DNA of 40,714 nt. Origin: a virus. This document shows positions 7,291 through 16,215 of this stretch, piece after piece. The notes under the pieces were generated by a model. That model saw only the letters and a list, made by a program, of their open reading frames with translations, ran no database searches and was not told the DNA's origin. The position numbers and the translations under genes were made by a program. The stretch spans positions 1 to 40,714 of IMG/VR virus record IMGVR_UViG_3300031721_000823; one strand, 5' to 3'. Position 1 is the stretch's first letter. The number at the start of each line of letters is the position of its first letter.

Positions 7291-7728
7291 TTAGATGCAC
7301 CATGAAATCTTTTTATCGCCATAATATTCTCTAGCAAAGCCTTCTGCTATGAGCATGTGTCTTAAACTCTTGCCATCTATAATGATATCACCAAGTACTC
7401 GACCACCATACTTGTCCCATTTATAAATGGCTACTTGTATAACCGTTGCTGCATTTAACATATCTTTAGTAAACTGTGACGCTTCTTCACCCCATGCTGC
7501 TTCTTTAGGACATTCTGCTCTCCAACTTTTTTCTGGAGTATCTACACCATATACACGAATACTTAATTCCTGCTTCAATGGTGCTGGTAAAAAGGTAGCT
7601 TCAAATGCAACGGTGTCGCCATCAATCACTCTTGTAATCTTATAATCGTAGATGGTCATCTCTACTTCTTTTGCCATTGCTGGCATTGTTGATAGTATTG
7701 CAATTAATAAAATTATAATCGTTCTCAT
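7291..7728 (-). CDS. Secreted staphylococcal-nuclease-like (SNase/TNase) protein
   Basis: 145 residues. An N-terminal signal peptide is clear (hydrophobic residues 4-16, then P-A-M-A-K around 16-20). The SNase fold shows V-I-D-G-D-T-V, the catalytic R-V-Y-G-V-D-T-P-E (Arg58, Asp63, Glu66) and G-G-R-V-L-G-D (Arg110), so all key residues of the Ca2+-dependent nuclease are present. Export would place it in the periplasm or outside the cell. Its presence inside the radical SAM operon is odd; it overlaps the 312-aa gene by 4 bases (ATGA type). Confidence 0.85.
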   Translation of the reverse strand: MRTIIILLIAILSTMPAMAKEVEMTIYDYKITRVIDGDTVAFEATFLPAPLKQELSIRVYGVDTPEKSWRAECPKEAAWGEEASQFTKDMLNAATVIQVAIYKWDKYGGRVLGDIIIDGKSLRHMLIAEGFAREYYGDKKISWCI

Positions 7729-8663
7729 GCTGTCTCTCCGTTAATGTAGTATTTATTATAAAGTATATCGTATGCGTCTACGACCTGTTTGTAACGCCTA
7801 CCATATATCTGTGCTGCTTCTTTTAATATATCACTGTTACTTACACCTAAGTAATCAAGTATAACATCTGTATTTTTAAACCATTCAACGTCTACTACTA
7901 AATGATCAATTTTATCTTCTTCTATATAGGATAATGACTCATTTTGAACAAACACATCTTCGTAATCGTGTTTTTCTTCAAATAGCCTATGGAACGAATA
8001 CTCAAATTCAAAAATACCATCACCAGTGTTATCGTCTATGTGACTTAGCGATTTCTTCAAATCCCAATGTGCAAAATTTAATTGCCACATATATTTCAAC
8101 TTACCATCGTGAAAATCCTCTATACATTTGTCGTGATAATCTCTATACCAAACTTCTTTCCATTTGCCAATAATATCTCCGTCCATTAGCATGTGATCTT
8201 CCCACCACAACTGCGTTTGTTCAATTATCTCATCTTCTGTTAATTCAATAAATGCATATTGCGTTATATAGAACATTGCACTTTGTTCGGTTGTGACTTG
8301 GGTGAATATGAGTTTGTCAGCAATTGGTGCGAACCTTGAATCATATGTAGCACCGAAATAATTACTCCACACTTTATATTGAAAATCTTCATTAAATTTA
8401 AAATATTCGGAAAGGCAATCAATCCCACCATCTGTTTCTGTTTTATTTTCCATCATTCTAAGCGTTTCTTGATGACTATAATATAAATCTTGATCAATAA
8501 GATGGGTATATCGGTTCTCTTCAACTATGGTTCCAATTGCTAGTCGTTCAGGTGTTGGCTTTAATCCAGAATAGATTTGAGGACCAAATCTATGATCTTG
8601 TGCAAGCCACCAATGAATCGCAGGTGCATGTGCATTTACTACTTGATATATTCCGATGTTCAT
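7725..8663 (-). CDS. Unknown protein, 312 aa
   Basis: Starts M-N-I-G-I-Y-Q-V-V-N-A-H-A-P-A-I-H-W-W and is acidic, with many Trp and Tyr residues. The C-terminal part (V-D-V-E-W-F-K-N-T-D-V-I-L-D-Y-L-G-V) has the spacing of the end of some phage sulphotransferase- or glycosyltransferase-like proteins, but no P-loop-like PAPS-binding motif is visible, so I leave it unassigned. It is coupled to the 38-aa ORF upstream and the SNase downstream through ATGA overlaps. Confidence 0.65.
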   Translation of the reverse strand: MNIGIYQVVNAHAPAIHWWLAQDHRFGPQIYSGLKPTPERLAIGTIVEENRYTHLIDQDLYYSHQETLRMMENKTETDGGIDCLSEYFKFNEDFQYKVWSNYFGATYDSRFAPIADKLIFTQVTTEQSAMFYITQYAFIELTEDEIIEQTQLWWEDHMLMDGDIIGKWKEVWYRDYHDKCIEDFHDGKLKYMWQLNFAHWDLKKSLSHIDDNTGDGIFEFEYSFHRLFEEKHDYEDVFVQNESLSYIEEDKIDHLVVDVEWFKNTDVILDYLGVSNSDILKEAAQIYGRRYKQVVDAYDILYNKYYINGETA

Positions 8664-8776
8664 AGTGCAAGGTAATTAGGCATAGCCATGATAGGCGATG
8701 ATGTTAAAATTATAGCCAATGTGACTGACGCCACTTTAGCCAATAGCACTACTGCTTGCTTAATATATATTTTCAT
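8660..8776 (-). CDS. Short hydrophobic peptide, 38 aa
   Basis: ATG 8776 has AAGGA six bases upstream and the stop overlaps the next start (ATGA at 8660-8663). The product has a basic start (M-K-I-Y-I-K-Q) then a long hydrophobic stretch (V-V-L-L-A-K-V-A-S-V-T-L-A-I-I-L), as in a signal peptide or a single-span membrane peptide, and a possible A-M-A cleavage site. Nothing known matches. In this setting it could be a small membrane component or a peptide substrate of the operon enzymes (speculation). Confidence 0.6.
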   Translation of the reverse strand: MKIYIKQAVVLLAKVASVTLAIILTSSPIMAMPNYLAL

Positions 8777-8785
8777 AATTATTCC

Positions 8786-9385
8786 TTAATTTTTTGAACG
8801 GTTAATCCATTCTTCATCTGTCACTTGTATAGGATCAATACTTAATTCATTCAATGACAGATGTTCAGGCAATATCATCGCATATTCAATACAATCTACC
8901 GCTTCTTCAAATGTCATCAACTTGCGTCCTGGATGCTTGTCTGCGTTATTCGGCAATGTACCAAACGTAACATAACTCACCTTTGGGCCACCTTGCCAGA
9001 TACTTTTCAATCCCATAGCGTTACTCGCACTACGTAATGCTTTCTTCTCTTGTTGATATGTCCAATCCGACCCTTTTGTAGCCCTGTCCGTGGTGGACCC
9101 GACAGACACTATATGTAGGGATTTCCGGGCACTCTGTGCGGTTTTATATACTACATCTAGTAGCAGTGCCTGATGGTACTGCCATAGTGCACTACAGTTA
9201 ATAAAAATGTCGTATTCTAGTGCTTTATTTGCAACAGTTTTTTTCACATGATTCAATGTTAGATCATGGTCACTGATGCTTTGACTAATAAAATCTGTCT
9301 GTGGATATCGTTTTAATATCTCACTCGCTAGACCAATCTCTGGATTACCTGTACATAATATTTTCTTATTAGTTAAATCAATCAC
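8786..9385 (-). CDS. SDR-family NAD(P)-dependent oxidoreductase
   Basis: 199 residues from GTG 9385, which has AGGA seven bases upstream and overlaps the stop of the zinc-ribbon ORF (GTGA). The nucleotide-binding loop is C-T-G-N-P-E-I-G-L-A (11-20), I-N-C-S-A stands where SDRs have N-N-A-G, a Ser-rich strand V-S-V-G-S follows, and the catalytic pair is Tyr110 and Lys114 (Y-Q-Q-E-K). This is a complete SDR, so a dehydrogenase or reductase acting on a hydroxyl or keto group is expected. SDRs commonly follow radical SAM dehydrogenases in sugar pathways, but the substrate here is unknown. Confidence 0.75.
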   Translation of the reverse strand: MIDLTNKKILCTGNPEIGLASEILKRYPQTDFISQSISDHDLTLNHVKKTVANKALEYDIFINCSALWQYHQALLLDVVYKTAQSARKSLHIVSVGSTTDRATKGSDWTYQQEKKALRSASNAMGLKSIWQGGPKVSYVTFGTLPNNADKHPGRKLMTFEEAVDCIEYAMILPEHLSLNELSIDPIQVTDEEWINRSKN

Positions 9386-9501
9386 TTTACTTTCCTTTTT
9401 ACTACTGGACGCAACGTCCATATTTCTTTTGTACATCGGTGTGGCATATCGTCAACGTAGGTACCACAATATGGGCATAGAATCTGATTAGTTATTGTCA
9501 T
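9382..9501 (-). CDS. Zinc-ribbon-like peptide, 39 aa
   Basis: ATG 9501 has AAGGA seven bases upstream, inside the end of the upstream radical SAM gene. The product has C-P-Y-C-G near residue 8 and H-R-C near residue 21, giving three Cys and one His as possible zinc ligands, then a basic tail (R-P-V-V-K-R-K-V-K). Its TGA overlaps the SDR start codon, which implies coupling. Function unknown; it could bind metal, nucleic acid or a partner enzyme. Confidence 0.6.
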   Translation of the reverse strand: MTITNQILCPYCGTYVDDMPHRCTKEIWTLRPVVKRKVK

Positions 9502-10708
9502 TGATTTGTCCTTTAAATTCTGGACATGATTCTACTAACGTACCACGTTGCAATTCATCCATCTTCAAATTATAATCAATAAATTCTTGCCAGTGTTCAG
9601 CATGTGTATTCCCAGCATTTAAATACTTAATCACATCGTCTACCTTAGGCCATGCTTTATGACTTTTTAAATTATACAATGCCAACGTCTTTAAATGATG
9701 TGGCAATACTTGTATATTCATACTACGCGGATGGTTTAATATATTGAAATATAACTGATCATGTTCTAATCCACGTGATTCCGCAAACTCGATAACCTCG
9801 TGTAGTGCACATACATTCAATGCTTGTACCGTACAATGAATCTGAATATATACATTATCCAATTTAGATAATTCATCAAAATTCTTTTCTACTATATGCC
9901 AATGACTAGGGTAACGAATATATCTGTCACGCGCACCAATTGCATCAATTGAGCAATTTAATTGTACACGCTTGAAATGTGACCAATATTCGATCATCTT
10001 CGGTGGCACATTAGTTAGGTTGGTGTTGTACTTTAAACGAATGCCCGATGCAAGATCATTTTCAATACAATAGTCTAACAACTTATATTGACTAACTGCC
10101 AATGTAGGCTCACCACCAGTTAAATAAATTTCTTCAACCGTATGAGCAATTTCAGTGAATGTAATACCTGTCTTTTCCCAATCTGGCCATTCAGTCATGG
10201 TATTCATGAATTCTAATGTGTCTTCATCCAATTTCTTTGGTGGATCTAAATATGCTGCATCAACTACTTTATTCCAATCTTTAACCCACATGCTACTTGC
10301 CCACGGATTACACATGCGACATTTTAGGTTACATAAGTTACCCAAGCGTAAGTCAACATATTTCACATCAACTGGAATTTCAACATCTATCTTCACATCT
10401 TCTTTCAGCCACTTTTCATTAAATCCTGCTCGCGCACTACGAATGCCAGCATCTTCTTCTCTGAAACAACGCGCACACATATCTGGTCGCTCACCATCGA
10501 TGAACTGTTTTCTGATAGTTGTATAGGTTGGGCTATTCCATACTTCATCTAAATCATGCTTGTAGATTTTATATGGCTTGCCATTCTCTTGTAATATTGT
10601 GTTCTCACCGGGCGTGCTATTACAGCATACTCGATAAGATCCCGCAGCATTAGTTGCTACGTGCATAAAGGGTAAAACACAGAACGTGTCACTTACTTTT
10701 TTTGTCAT
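9488..10708 (-). CDS. Twitch/SPASM-type radical SAM protein
   Basis: 406 residues from ATG 10708. An N-terminal auxiliary domain carries Cys10, the pair Cys28-Cys29 (Y-R-V-C-C-N) and C-A-R-C (Cys78, Cys81). The radical SAM core follows with C-N-L-K-C-R-M-C (Cys126, Cys130, Cys133) and L-T-G-G-E-P-T. An N-terminal rather than C-terminal Cys domain is shared with four other genes here. Known relatives use an auxiliary cluster to oxidise or crosslink bound substrates. The gene begins five bases after the stop of the preceding radical SAM gene. Confidence 0.88.
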   Translation of the reverse strand: MTKKVSDTFCVLPFMHVATNAAGSYRVCCNSTPGENTILQENGKPYKIYKHDLDEVWNSPTYTTIRKQFIDGERPDMCARCFREEDAGIRSARAGFNEKWLKEDVKIDVEIPVDVKYVDLRLGNLCNLKCRMCNPWASSMWVKDWNKVVDAAYLDPPKKLDEDTLEFMNTMTEWPDWEKTGITFTEIAHTVEEIYLTGGEPTLAVSQYKLLDYCIENDLASGIRLKYNTNLTNVPPKMIEYWSHFKRVQLNCSIDAIGARDRYIRYPSHWHIVEKNFDELSKLDNVYIQIHCTVQALNVCALHEVIEFAESRGLEHDQLYFNILNHPRSMNIQVLPHHLKTLALYNLKSHKAWPKVDDVIKYLNAGNTHAEHWQEFIDYNLKMDELQRGTLVESCPEFKGQINDNN

Positions 10709-10712
10709 TGGT

Positions 10713-11645
10713 TTAAATCCATTTTGTATAATCTTTGCCATCACTATCATCTAGTATCATTACATGATCAATCAATTGTTGTTTATTATCTTGATCATCC
10801 AATGCACCCGGAGCCATGTATGCGGGACTAATCAAATCACTCGCTCTATTGAAGTGAATATCGTGACTTGTCGCCCAATCATTCACTTCGTGAATGTTAT
10901 TAATATTTAGTACACTTGGTAAACACGTAATACATATACTCGTATTATCAGGTGAACTCTTGTGTATGTCAATGATATTATTACTTACTTGTTCCCAGTT
11001 TGCTCCTCGTCTAAGGTATTCAAAACGCTCACCTATGGCATCTACACTTGCAACTATTATAACACGTTTAAACGATTCGAACAAGGGATAATATGCATTA
11101 ATATCTATTGTTCCATTAGTAATGAATTGTAATTCAATCGTAGATGAAACGTCTGCATCGATCAGATATTTAATTATCTTCTTTACTTGTGGTATCATGA
11201 ATGGTTCACCACCTGTAAATTTAAGAATCTTTGCAAAATGCAATTGTGGGTATATCTGCTCAATATCTTTGTGCCAACCTGTATTTGCTTTGCGCTTACC
11301 AGTTTTTACTGCCCACGAACTTGAACTATAACTATCACATGAGACGCACGTGAGATTACACGTGTTGTTAATCTTTAAGTCCCATTGCTCTGTGCCAATG
11401 CTATCTGCTAGTACATCATTCATATACATTCGATAACTCTTACCATTTGACTCTTCATCTTGTTGGCACTCTATGCATTCAGGCAACCAACCTCGCAATG
11501 ACTCAACATAGTATTTGTTGTGCAACGATTCCCAATCATCGGTAATTGCAACACCAGATGATGCCGCATTCCAAGCACAGCATGGTCTAACTTCGCCTGT
11601 TACGCCTATCGTTACTGCATGTTTAAACGCCAAGCATTTTGGCAT
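10713..11645 (-). CDS. Twitch/SPASM-type radical SAM protein
   Basis: 310 residues. N-terminal Cys domain: Cys4, Cys22-Cys23 (R-P-C-C-A-W) and C-I-E-C (Cys57, Cys60). Core motif C-N-L-T-C-V-S-C (Cys96, Cys100, Cys103), then F-T-G-G-E-P-F. It is the shortest of the five twin-domain enzymes, so the C-terminal part of the barrel may be reduced. The start overlaps the upstream oxygenase gene by 23 bases; a later start would remove the first conserved Cys, so this one is kept. Confidence 0.86.
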   Translation of the reverse strand: MPKCLAFKHAVTIGVTGEVRPCCAWNAASSGVAITDDWESLHNKYYVESLRGWLPECIECQQDEESNGKSYRMYMNDVLADSIGTEQWDLKINNTCNLTCVSCDSYSSSSWAVKTGKRKANTGWHKDIEQIYPQLHFAKILKFTGGEPFMIPQVKKIIKYLIDADVSSTIELQFITNGTIDINAYYPLFESFKRVIIVASVDAIGERFEYLRRGANWEQVSNNIIDIHKSSPDNTSICITCLPSVLNINNIHEVNDWATSHDIHFNRASDLISPAYMAPGALDDQDNKQQLIDHVMILDDSDGKDYTKWI

Positions 11646-12378
11646 AGCCGCGATTCACCTGTTGTTTAAATTCATCACTAGGACCACCATCAAAGATCAT
11701 ATGTATCCTTGGTTCTTCACTTTTATTCCATACAGAATGCTTATATCCTGTATTCAATTTCATCACTGAACCTGCTTCAAATGGAACAATACCCATACCT
11801 TCAAATACGAATTCGCATCCATCTGGATTGTTTAATGCTACATTAGTTGCACCTACTCCAACTGGATTAGGTCTATCGTTGTGAATGCCCAACCAACCAT
11901 CTGGTAACAGTGCCATGAACCTTACACGAGCAAACTGGTTGTACAACATTTCATCTTGCATCCATTGTACTGTTTTAGGGCAAAATTTAGCAATATCAGT
12001 CCAGTCACTATGGGTTTCTTCATAATCATCTGGTAAGTTATAATCTTCTGCACAATTAGTATGTACACTGCTTATTCCATGAATCGACAAACTCAACCAC
12101 CCCGAACTACAAGGACGGTGTGCAGTAAAGCATGACGTATATAACAAATTATTTGCTTCTTCAAACAAATCCTTGTGTGGTACATTAATTTCTGGTATCG
12201 ATATATATGGAAAACGGGTATTGTCCATGATGTAATCAACATCGTGCTCACTTTCTTCTAAAAAATTCCCTGCATCTAATATTTTAAAATCAGGTTTAAT
12301 AATTCTATTTTCTTCATGCCATATAATTGATTCATCATCAATTTCTTCCCTATCTAAAGGTGATCCTTCAAACCACAT
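11623..12378 (-). CDS. 2OG-Fe(II) oxygenase, aspartyl/asparaginyl beta-hydroxylase type
   Basis: 251 residues from ATG 12378 with AGGAG seven bases upstream. The C-terminal half is the catalytic barrel: L-L-P-D-G-W-L-G-I-H-N-D (His166, Asp168), then a strand pair, G-Y-K-H-S-V-W-N (His214), and R224 in E-E-P-R-I-H as the likely 2-oxoglutarate-binding Arg. The same fold family as the 5495 gene but only distantly similar, so they probably act on different substrates or positions. The N-terminal 140 residues match nothing I know. Confidence 0.72.
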   Translation of the reverse strand: MWFEGSPLDREEIDDESIIWHEENRIIKPDFKILDAGNFLEESEHDVDYIMDNTRFPYISIPEINVPHKDLFEEANNLLYTSCFTAHRPCSSGWLSLSIHGISSVHTNCAEDYNLPDDYEETHSDWTDIAKFCPKTVQWMQDEMLYNQFARVRFMALLPDGWLGIHNDRPNPVGVGATNVALNNPDGCEFVFEGMGIVPFEAGSVMKLNTGYKHSVWNKSEEPRIHMIFDGGPSDEFKQQVNRGYAKMLGV

Positions 12379-12388
12379 AATTTATCTC

Positions 12389-13948
12389 CTATTGTTCAAA
12401 TGTTAATGTTTCATTATTGGTTGTACTTATAATAGCCCTTGATGGACATGTTAAGTCGTTATCGTTTATATCAGTGCCCGAAAACCAACAATCATCATGC
12501 AATTCATTTAATTTAGTTATTAAACTAATGAAACTCAATTCCATTGCAAACGGTTTACTAAGCATCTTTGGCACAATATAACTATAGATATTAGATGTCC
12601 ACATCAATGTTCTTTTATTTTCTACTGCTTCAAATAATTTATCATGTCCATATATTAAATCACATTCAATTACTTCCCAGTTGCTCTGTCTGATTCTATC
12701 CCATACTGATAACCAATTAGTATCTCCATCAAATTGCTGTATTACGTTTGGCCATCTCTCAAAAGTCAAATCTCTTAAATTTCCATTTGCATCTGGATGC
12801 TGTTCAATCCATGCATCGACAAACTCAGGATAGTTTATACCATCCCATTGTTCTAACATATCTCGTTTGAATTTACAACTCAATGGATCAAAATCATATA
12901 ACACAAATTTCGTGTCTTTTGTAAAACCATACTTGTATGCATAGTAGAATAATTTAAAGCCCGCAGTTGCACCAACATATTGATCAAATACCGTTCCTTC
13001 AATTTGTTCTGCAATACCAGGCTGACTAGATTCTGTATTTACAAAATATATAGGACTATCTGGTGCGAACATCTCTCTTATCATTCGATTTGCTTGAAAT
13101 GTTAGTTTATCACTGTCAAACGGTAAACCTTGTATAGCCTTCTCAAATTCAATTGAACCAACATGCGGCTTCATCGTGGCTAAACAATTCATAAAATCTG
13201 CACTCAATCCTGGGACAATTAGTTCTTGTCGCAATGACCATGTCAATAACGGATTGCACAATTTATGATGGTATTGTTCATTAAATTCTTCGTGTGTTAT
13301 CCACGTATTCCATGTAGCATGTTTGATATTTAATCGTGCACCACCAAGTTTTACAATACCAAATAAACTATCCTCAAAATCTTCAACTATTCCTTGTTTT
13401 CTAGTAACCCAATTGTCACTTGGCTTTTCATGTCGTGTACCTTGACGAGAATACCGATCTGCGGGATCTTGATTGTATAATACATCAGCGGGATCTTGTG
13501 CACCTTGCTCATACCACGTATCTAAATTAATCAGTATGATGTTTCTTTCAAAATGAGAATATCTTTCATCATCGGTTTGTAATATATTTCCTGCAACTAT
13601 CCATTTAGTGATATCAAATTCTTCATTAATACGATTTATTTCATCAAGTAATTTTAAGTTAACATCATCAGATGCTGACCAAGTGCCGTCAAACCACATA
13701 CATGCATAACGATATCCTAATTTGCGCATAGCGATCATCCAACTAATTTCGGATTGTCCTACAATGTTAACTATGCCTCCCCGAAGATGATTATTATGTT
13801 CTACCTCTGCTATTTCACGTAACTTTTGCTTTAATATAGGTGTGTCACTTAATTCAATACTATCAGTGTTATTTGAATTGAATGCGTGAACTATTGGCCA
13901 TGAATTTTCTCCATGATAATAATTCCACAGACTCTGTCCTTTCTTCAT
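12389..13948 (-). CDS. Unknown large protein, 519 aa
   Basis: Second-longest complete protein in the window, acidic and Trp-rich, starting from ATG 13948 with AAGGA upstream. A stretch near residues 340-385 (Y-V-G-A-T-A-G-F-K-L-F-Y-Y-A then K-F-V-L-Y-D-F-D-P-L-S) has the look of a Rossmann-type nucleotide or SAM fold with an acidic strand end, and a later T-L-M-W-T-S-N-I-Y-S could be a matching motif IV region of a methyltransferase. This is a weak reading. It sits between the split SPASM gene and an oxygenase. Confidence 0.6.
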   Translation of the reverse strand: MKKGQSLWNYYHGENSWPIVHAFNSNNTDSIELSDTPILKQKLREIAEVEHNNHLRGGIVNIVGQSEISWMIAMRKLGYRYACMWFDGTWSASDDVNLKLLDEINRINEEFDITKWIVAGNILQTDDERYSHFERNIILINLDTWYEQGAQDPADVLYNQDPADRYSRQGTRHEKPSDNWVTRKQGIVEDFEDSLFGIVKLGGARLNIKHATWNTWITHEEFNEQYHHKLCNPLLTWSLRQELIVPGLSADFMNCLATMKPHVGSIEFEKAIQGLPFDSDKLTFQANRMIREMFAPDSPIYFVNTESSQPGIAEQIEGTVFDQYVGATAGFKLFYYAYKYGFTKDTKFVLYDFDPLSCKFKRDMLEQWDGINYPEFVDAWIEQHPDANGNLRDLTFERWPNVIQQFDGDTNWLSVWDRIRQSNWEVIECDLIYGHDKLFEAVENKRTLMWTSNIYSYIVPKMLSKPFAMELSFISLITKLNELHDDCWFSGTDINDNDLTCPSRAIISTTNNETLTFEQ

Positions 13949-13978
13949 TTTTCGTCCTTATCGTCTGATTTCATATGT

Positions 13979-14314
13979 TCATTTATTCCCACAAAAATAG
14001 GAACAAACTGTTGGTGGATTATCACTATCAAATCCTTCATCCCATAGATATGTCCAAAATAAATTATGCTTCGTTACATTTTCGACTCCATGTACTACAG
14101 CATTATTCCAATCAGGATCTTCTTCATTAAGTTTATCCAATACGGTATCAGTAAGATCAACATGACTATTGGAAGACTTTTTTAGTTCAGTAGCATAATA
14201 ACAACATGGCCAGACCCTGCCCGCTACAGTTATCTCAAATTGGCGCTTCACTTTATCGTCTTTTGTCTCACATGCGACTATACACTCAATGTTATTTTTA
14301 TTAGATTCCTTCAT
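13979..14314 (-). CDS. Stand-alone SPASM-like Fe-S domain protein
   Basis: 111 residues with the Cys layout of a SPASM domain: Cys11, Cys15, the pair Cys37-Cys38 in G-R-V-W-P-C-C-Y-Y, then H-N-L-F and C-S-Y-F-C near the end. No radical SAM core is present. It is encoded directly after the 14301 core gene, overlapping it by 14 bases, and has its own AGGAG six bases before the ATG, so it is translated as a separate protein. It most likely works together with that core (inference). SPASM domains normally bind auxiliary [4Fe-4S] clusters. Confidence 0.75.
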   Translation of the reverse strand: MKESNKNNIECIVACETKDDKVKRQFEITVAGRVWPCCYYATELKKSSNSHVDLTDTVLDKLNEEDPDWNNAVVHGVENVTKHNLFWTYLWDEGFDSDNPPTVCSYFCGNK

Positions 14315-14999
14315 ACCGTACTCCTAGATTTTGAAATCGCTGCTTTAATTCTTCTATTACGTGATGCTCGTCGCGTTCACGCAAACGCATTGCATATTCA
14401 AGATCTACTATAAAATTCATCTCGATATCAAGTTCACCTGCGTGTAAATATGCTTCTTCTATTTGATGTATATTCCATTCAAATAATATAAACTGCCATC
14501 GCGTCTCACCATCATTATCATTAAACGCTCGCATATTGGCATATGCCTTATCAAATACTACACCCTCTCTATATTTCCAATTAGTATCATGATCTAATCC
14601 ATCAATACCAAATATAATACTCAGTCTTCCAGAATATTTTTTAGCAATTGTTGCATACCAATTAGCATTTCTAAGACCTCCATTGGTACTTATAATCATA
14701 GATACATCTTTATCTTCATCTGCTAACACATATTCCATCATTTCATTAATATGCGGATTCATCATGGGATCACCATATTGTCCACATAACTTAACATATC
14801 GTACTTTATTAGATACATTATATTCGCTGGAAAAAATCATTTTAAATGTTTCAAGCGACATATGCTCTTGTACTAACCAATCAACAGGTTCACCAGTATC
14901 AGGATTAGTACGTGGACACCGTCTACATCTTGCATTGCAATATGTAGTTATTTCCATTTCCACTTTATGAGCGTCTACATCGTCGTACTTATATATCAT
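14301..14999 (-). CDS. Radical SAM core protein, partner of detached SPASM protein
   Basis: 232 residues, about the size of a bare radical SAM barrel. Cluster motif C-N-A-R-C-R-R-C (Cys21, Cys25, Cys28) near the N-terminus; the SAM-binding G-G-E-P position reads C-G-Q-Y-G-D-P-M, a known variant in some SPASM enzymes. It ends L-G-V-R-Y-E-G-I where fused homologues would continue into a SPASM domain, and that domain is encoded by the next ORF. The ATG at 14999 overlaps the end of the 14989 gene. Confidence 0.85.
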   Translation of the reverse strand: MIYKYDDVDAHKVEMEITTYCNARCRRCPRTNPDTGEPVDWLVQEHMSLETFKMIFSSEYNVSNKVRYVKLCGQYGDPMMNPHINEMMEYVLADEDKDVSMIISTNGGLRNANWYATIAKKYSGRLSIIFGIDGLDHDTNWKYREGVVFDKAYANMRAFNDNDGETRWQFILFEWNIHQIEEAYLHAGELDIEMNFIVDLEYAMRLRERDEHHVIEELKQRFQNLGVRYEGI

Positions 15000-16215
15000 T
15001 ATTGATGTCTATTAAAAAATCAGTAAGTGGCATATCAAGATATTGTTCTATCATCTCACTTAATTTAATCTTAGGATTGTATCTATTTTCTAAATCACGT
15101 GTGTACTTACGCATCTTAGTATATTGTATATAATCTCGTTGATTATTTTCCATATAAGTAGCAAATGTATCCATCTCTGGATGTTCTTTTTCATGCTTTC
15201 GTAATTTATTAATAATAGCCGATCTATAAGGCTCAGGCCATATCGCTGGGCTTAGTATCTTTGGTGTATGTAATATGTTAGCAGTAATGAATGTCAATTC
15301 AATGTCACTCTGCTTCCAGTATTCATAAAATTCTGGCATCTGAAATATATTATGTGCTTGTATAGTAATACCCAATGCTAAGTCTATATGCTCTATGTCA
15401 TTCAATACACTCAGATTAGATTCTACTGTACTCCAATCACCACCTTCACGAATGTAATCATAAACATCATTGACACCATCAAGTGATACTTTGATATTAA
15501 CATGCTTGAATTGACTCCAAATTTCTAGCAAATTATATTTTTTAAATGTTAGATGACTCAGATTAGTAGCATATCGCAATTTGATCGTAGATCGTAGATG
15601 CTCTGGTATCGATTCAAGTAAGTCGTAATGCTCTTGATTAATGATAGGTTCGCCACCAGTGAATTGTAATACTTTAACTGTATCCCAGAACCCATCCCAT
15701 TTGCCTATGCTATCAAACAACGTAGTTGGTCGTAGGAGACGTGTTTCGTGATGCTCTGTACCCATATACTTCTCAATGATGTCTAAGTCCTGTACGCGCT
15801 TGTACGAACTATGTGTACTACACATAATACATTTCAAATTACAGAAGTTAGAAACCTTCAACTCTATCCACAATGGTGGATTATCTACAGAGTAATCATC
15901 ATTGAGTTTGATCAAGTCTTTATAATTATCCCAATCATCGTCAAACCATTGCTGTCTATTTGATACAACACCACTTGCTTCATTATGCCAACATACATCA
16001 CACTCTGATGGTATCTCATTGCTAGTGAGTGCCCTACGAAGTTCTTTGTAGTTGTCATTATTCCATGTGTCTTCAATAGCAGCACCCGGCTCATTGAAAA
16101 TCTTAGTTTGTGCTTCACAGCAAGGTACTATATCGCCGCCCGCTGATCCGTAAGTATGCATGAATGGTATCATACAAAATGATGTTGTTTTTGCTAGTTC
16201 ATTAATATCTTTCAT
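14989..16215 (-). CDS. Twitch/SPASM-type radical SAM protein
   Basis: 408 residues. N-terminal Cys domain: Cys14, Cys32-Cys33 (I-V-P-C-C-E), C-D-V-C (Cys72, Cys75). Core C-N-L-K-C-I-M-C (Cys125, Cys129, Cys132), then F-T-G-G-E-P-I. Same architecture as the genes at 9488, 10713 and 16202, so these are paralogues that have diverged strongly in sequence. It overlaps both neighbours by 11-14 bases, which suggests coupled translation of a fixed set of enzymes. Confidence 0.88.
   Translation of the reverse strand: MKDINELAKTTSFCMIPFMHTYGSAGGDIVPCCEAQTKIFNEPGAAIEDTWNNDNYKELRRALTSNEIPSECDVCWHNEASGVVSNRQQWFDDDWDNYKDLIKLNDDYSVDNPPLWIELKVSNFCNLKCIMCSTHSSYKRVQDLDIIEKYMGTEHHETRLLRPTTLFDSIGKWDGFWDTVKVLQFTGGEPIINQEHYDLLESIPEHLRSTIKLRYATNLSHLTFKKYNLLEIWSQFKHVNIKVSLDGVNDVYDYIREGGDWSTVESNLSVLNDIEHIDLALGITIQAHNIFQMPEFYEYWKQSDIELTFITANILHTPKILSPAIWPEPYRSAIINKLRKHEKEHPEMDTFATYMENNQRDYIQYTKMRKYTRDLENRYNPKIKLSEMIEQYLDMPLTDFLIDINNDI

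Noticed and set aside
10155-10526. 123-codon plus-strand frame opposite a radical SAM gene
   Set aside because: The minus-strand frame has complete radical SAM motifs and the plus-strand translation shows no domain; it is a shadow.
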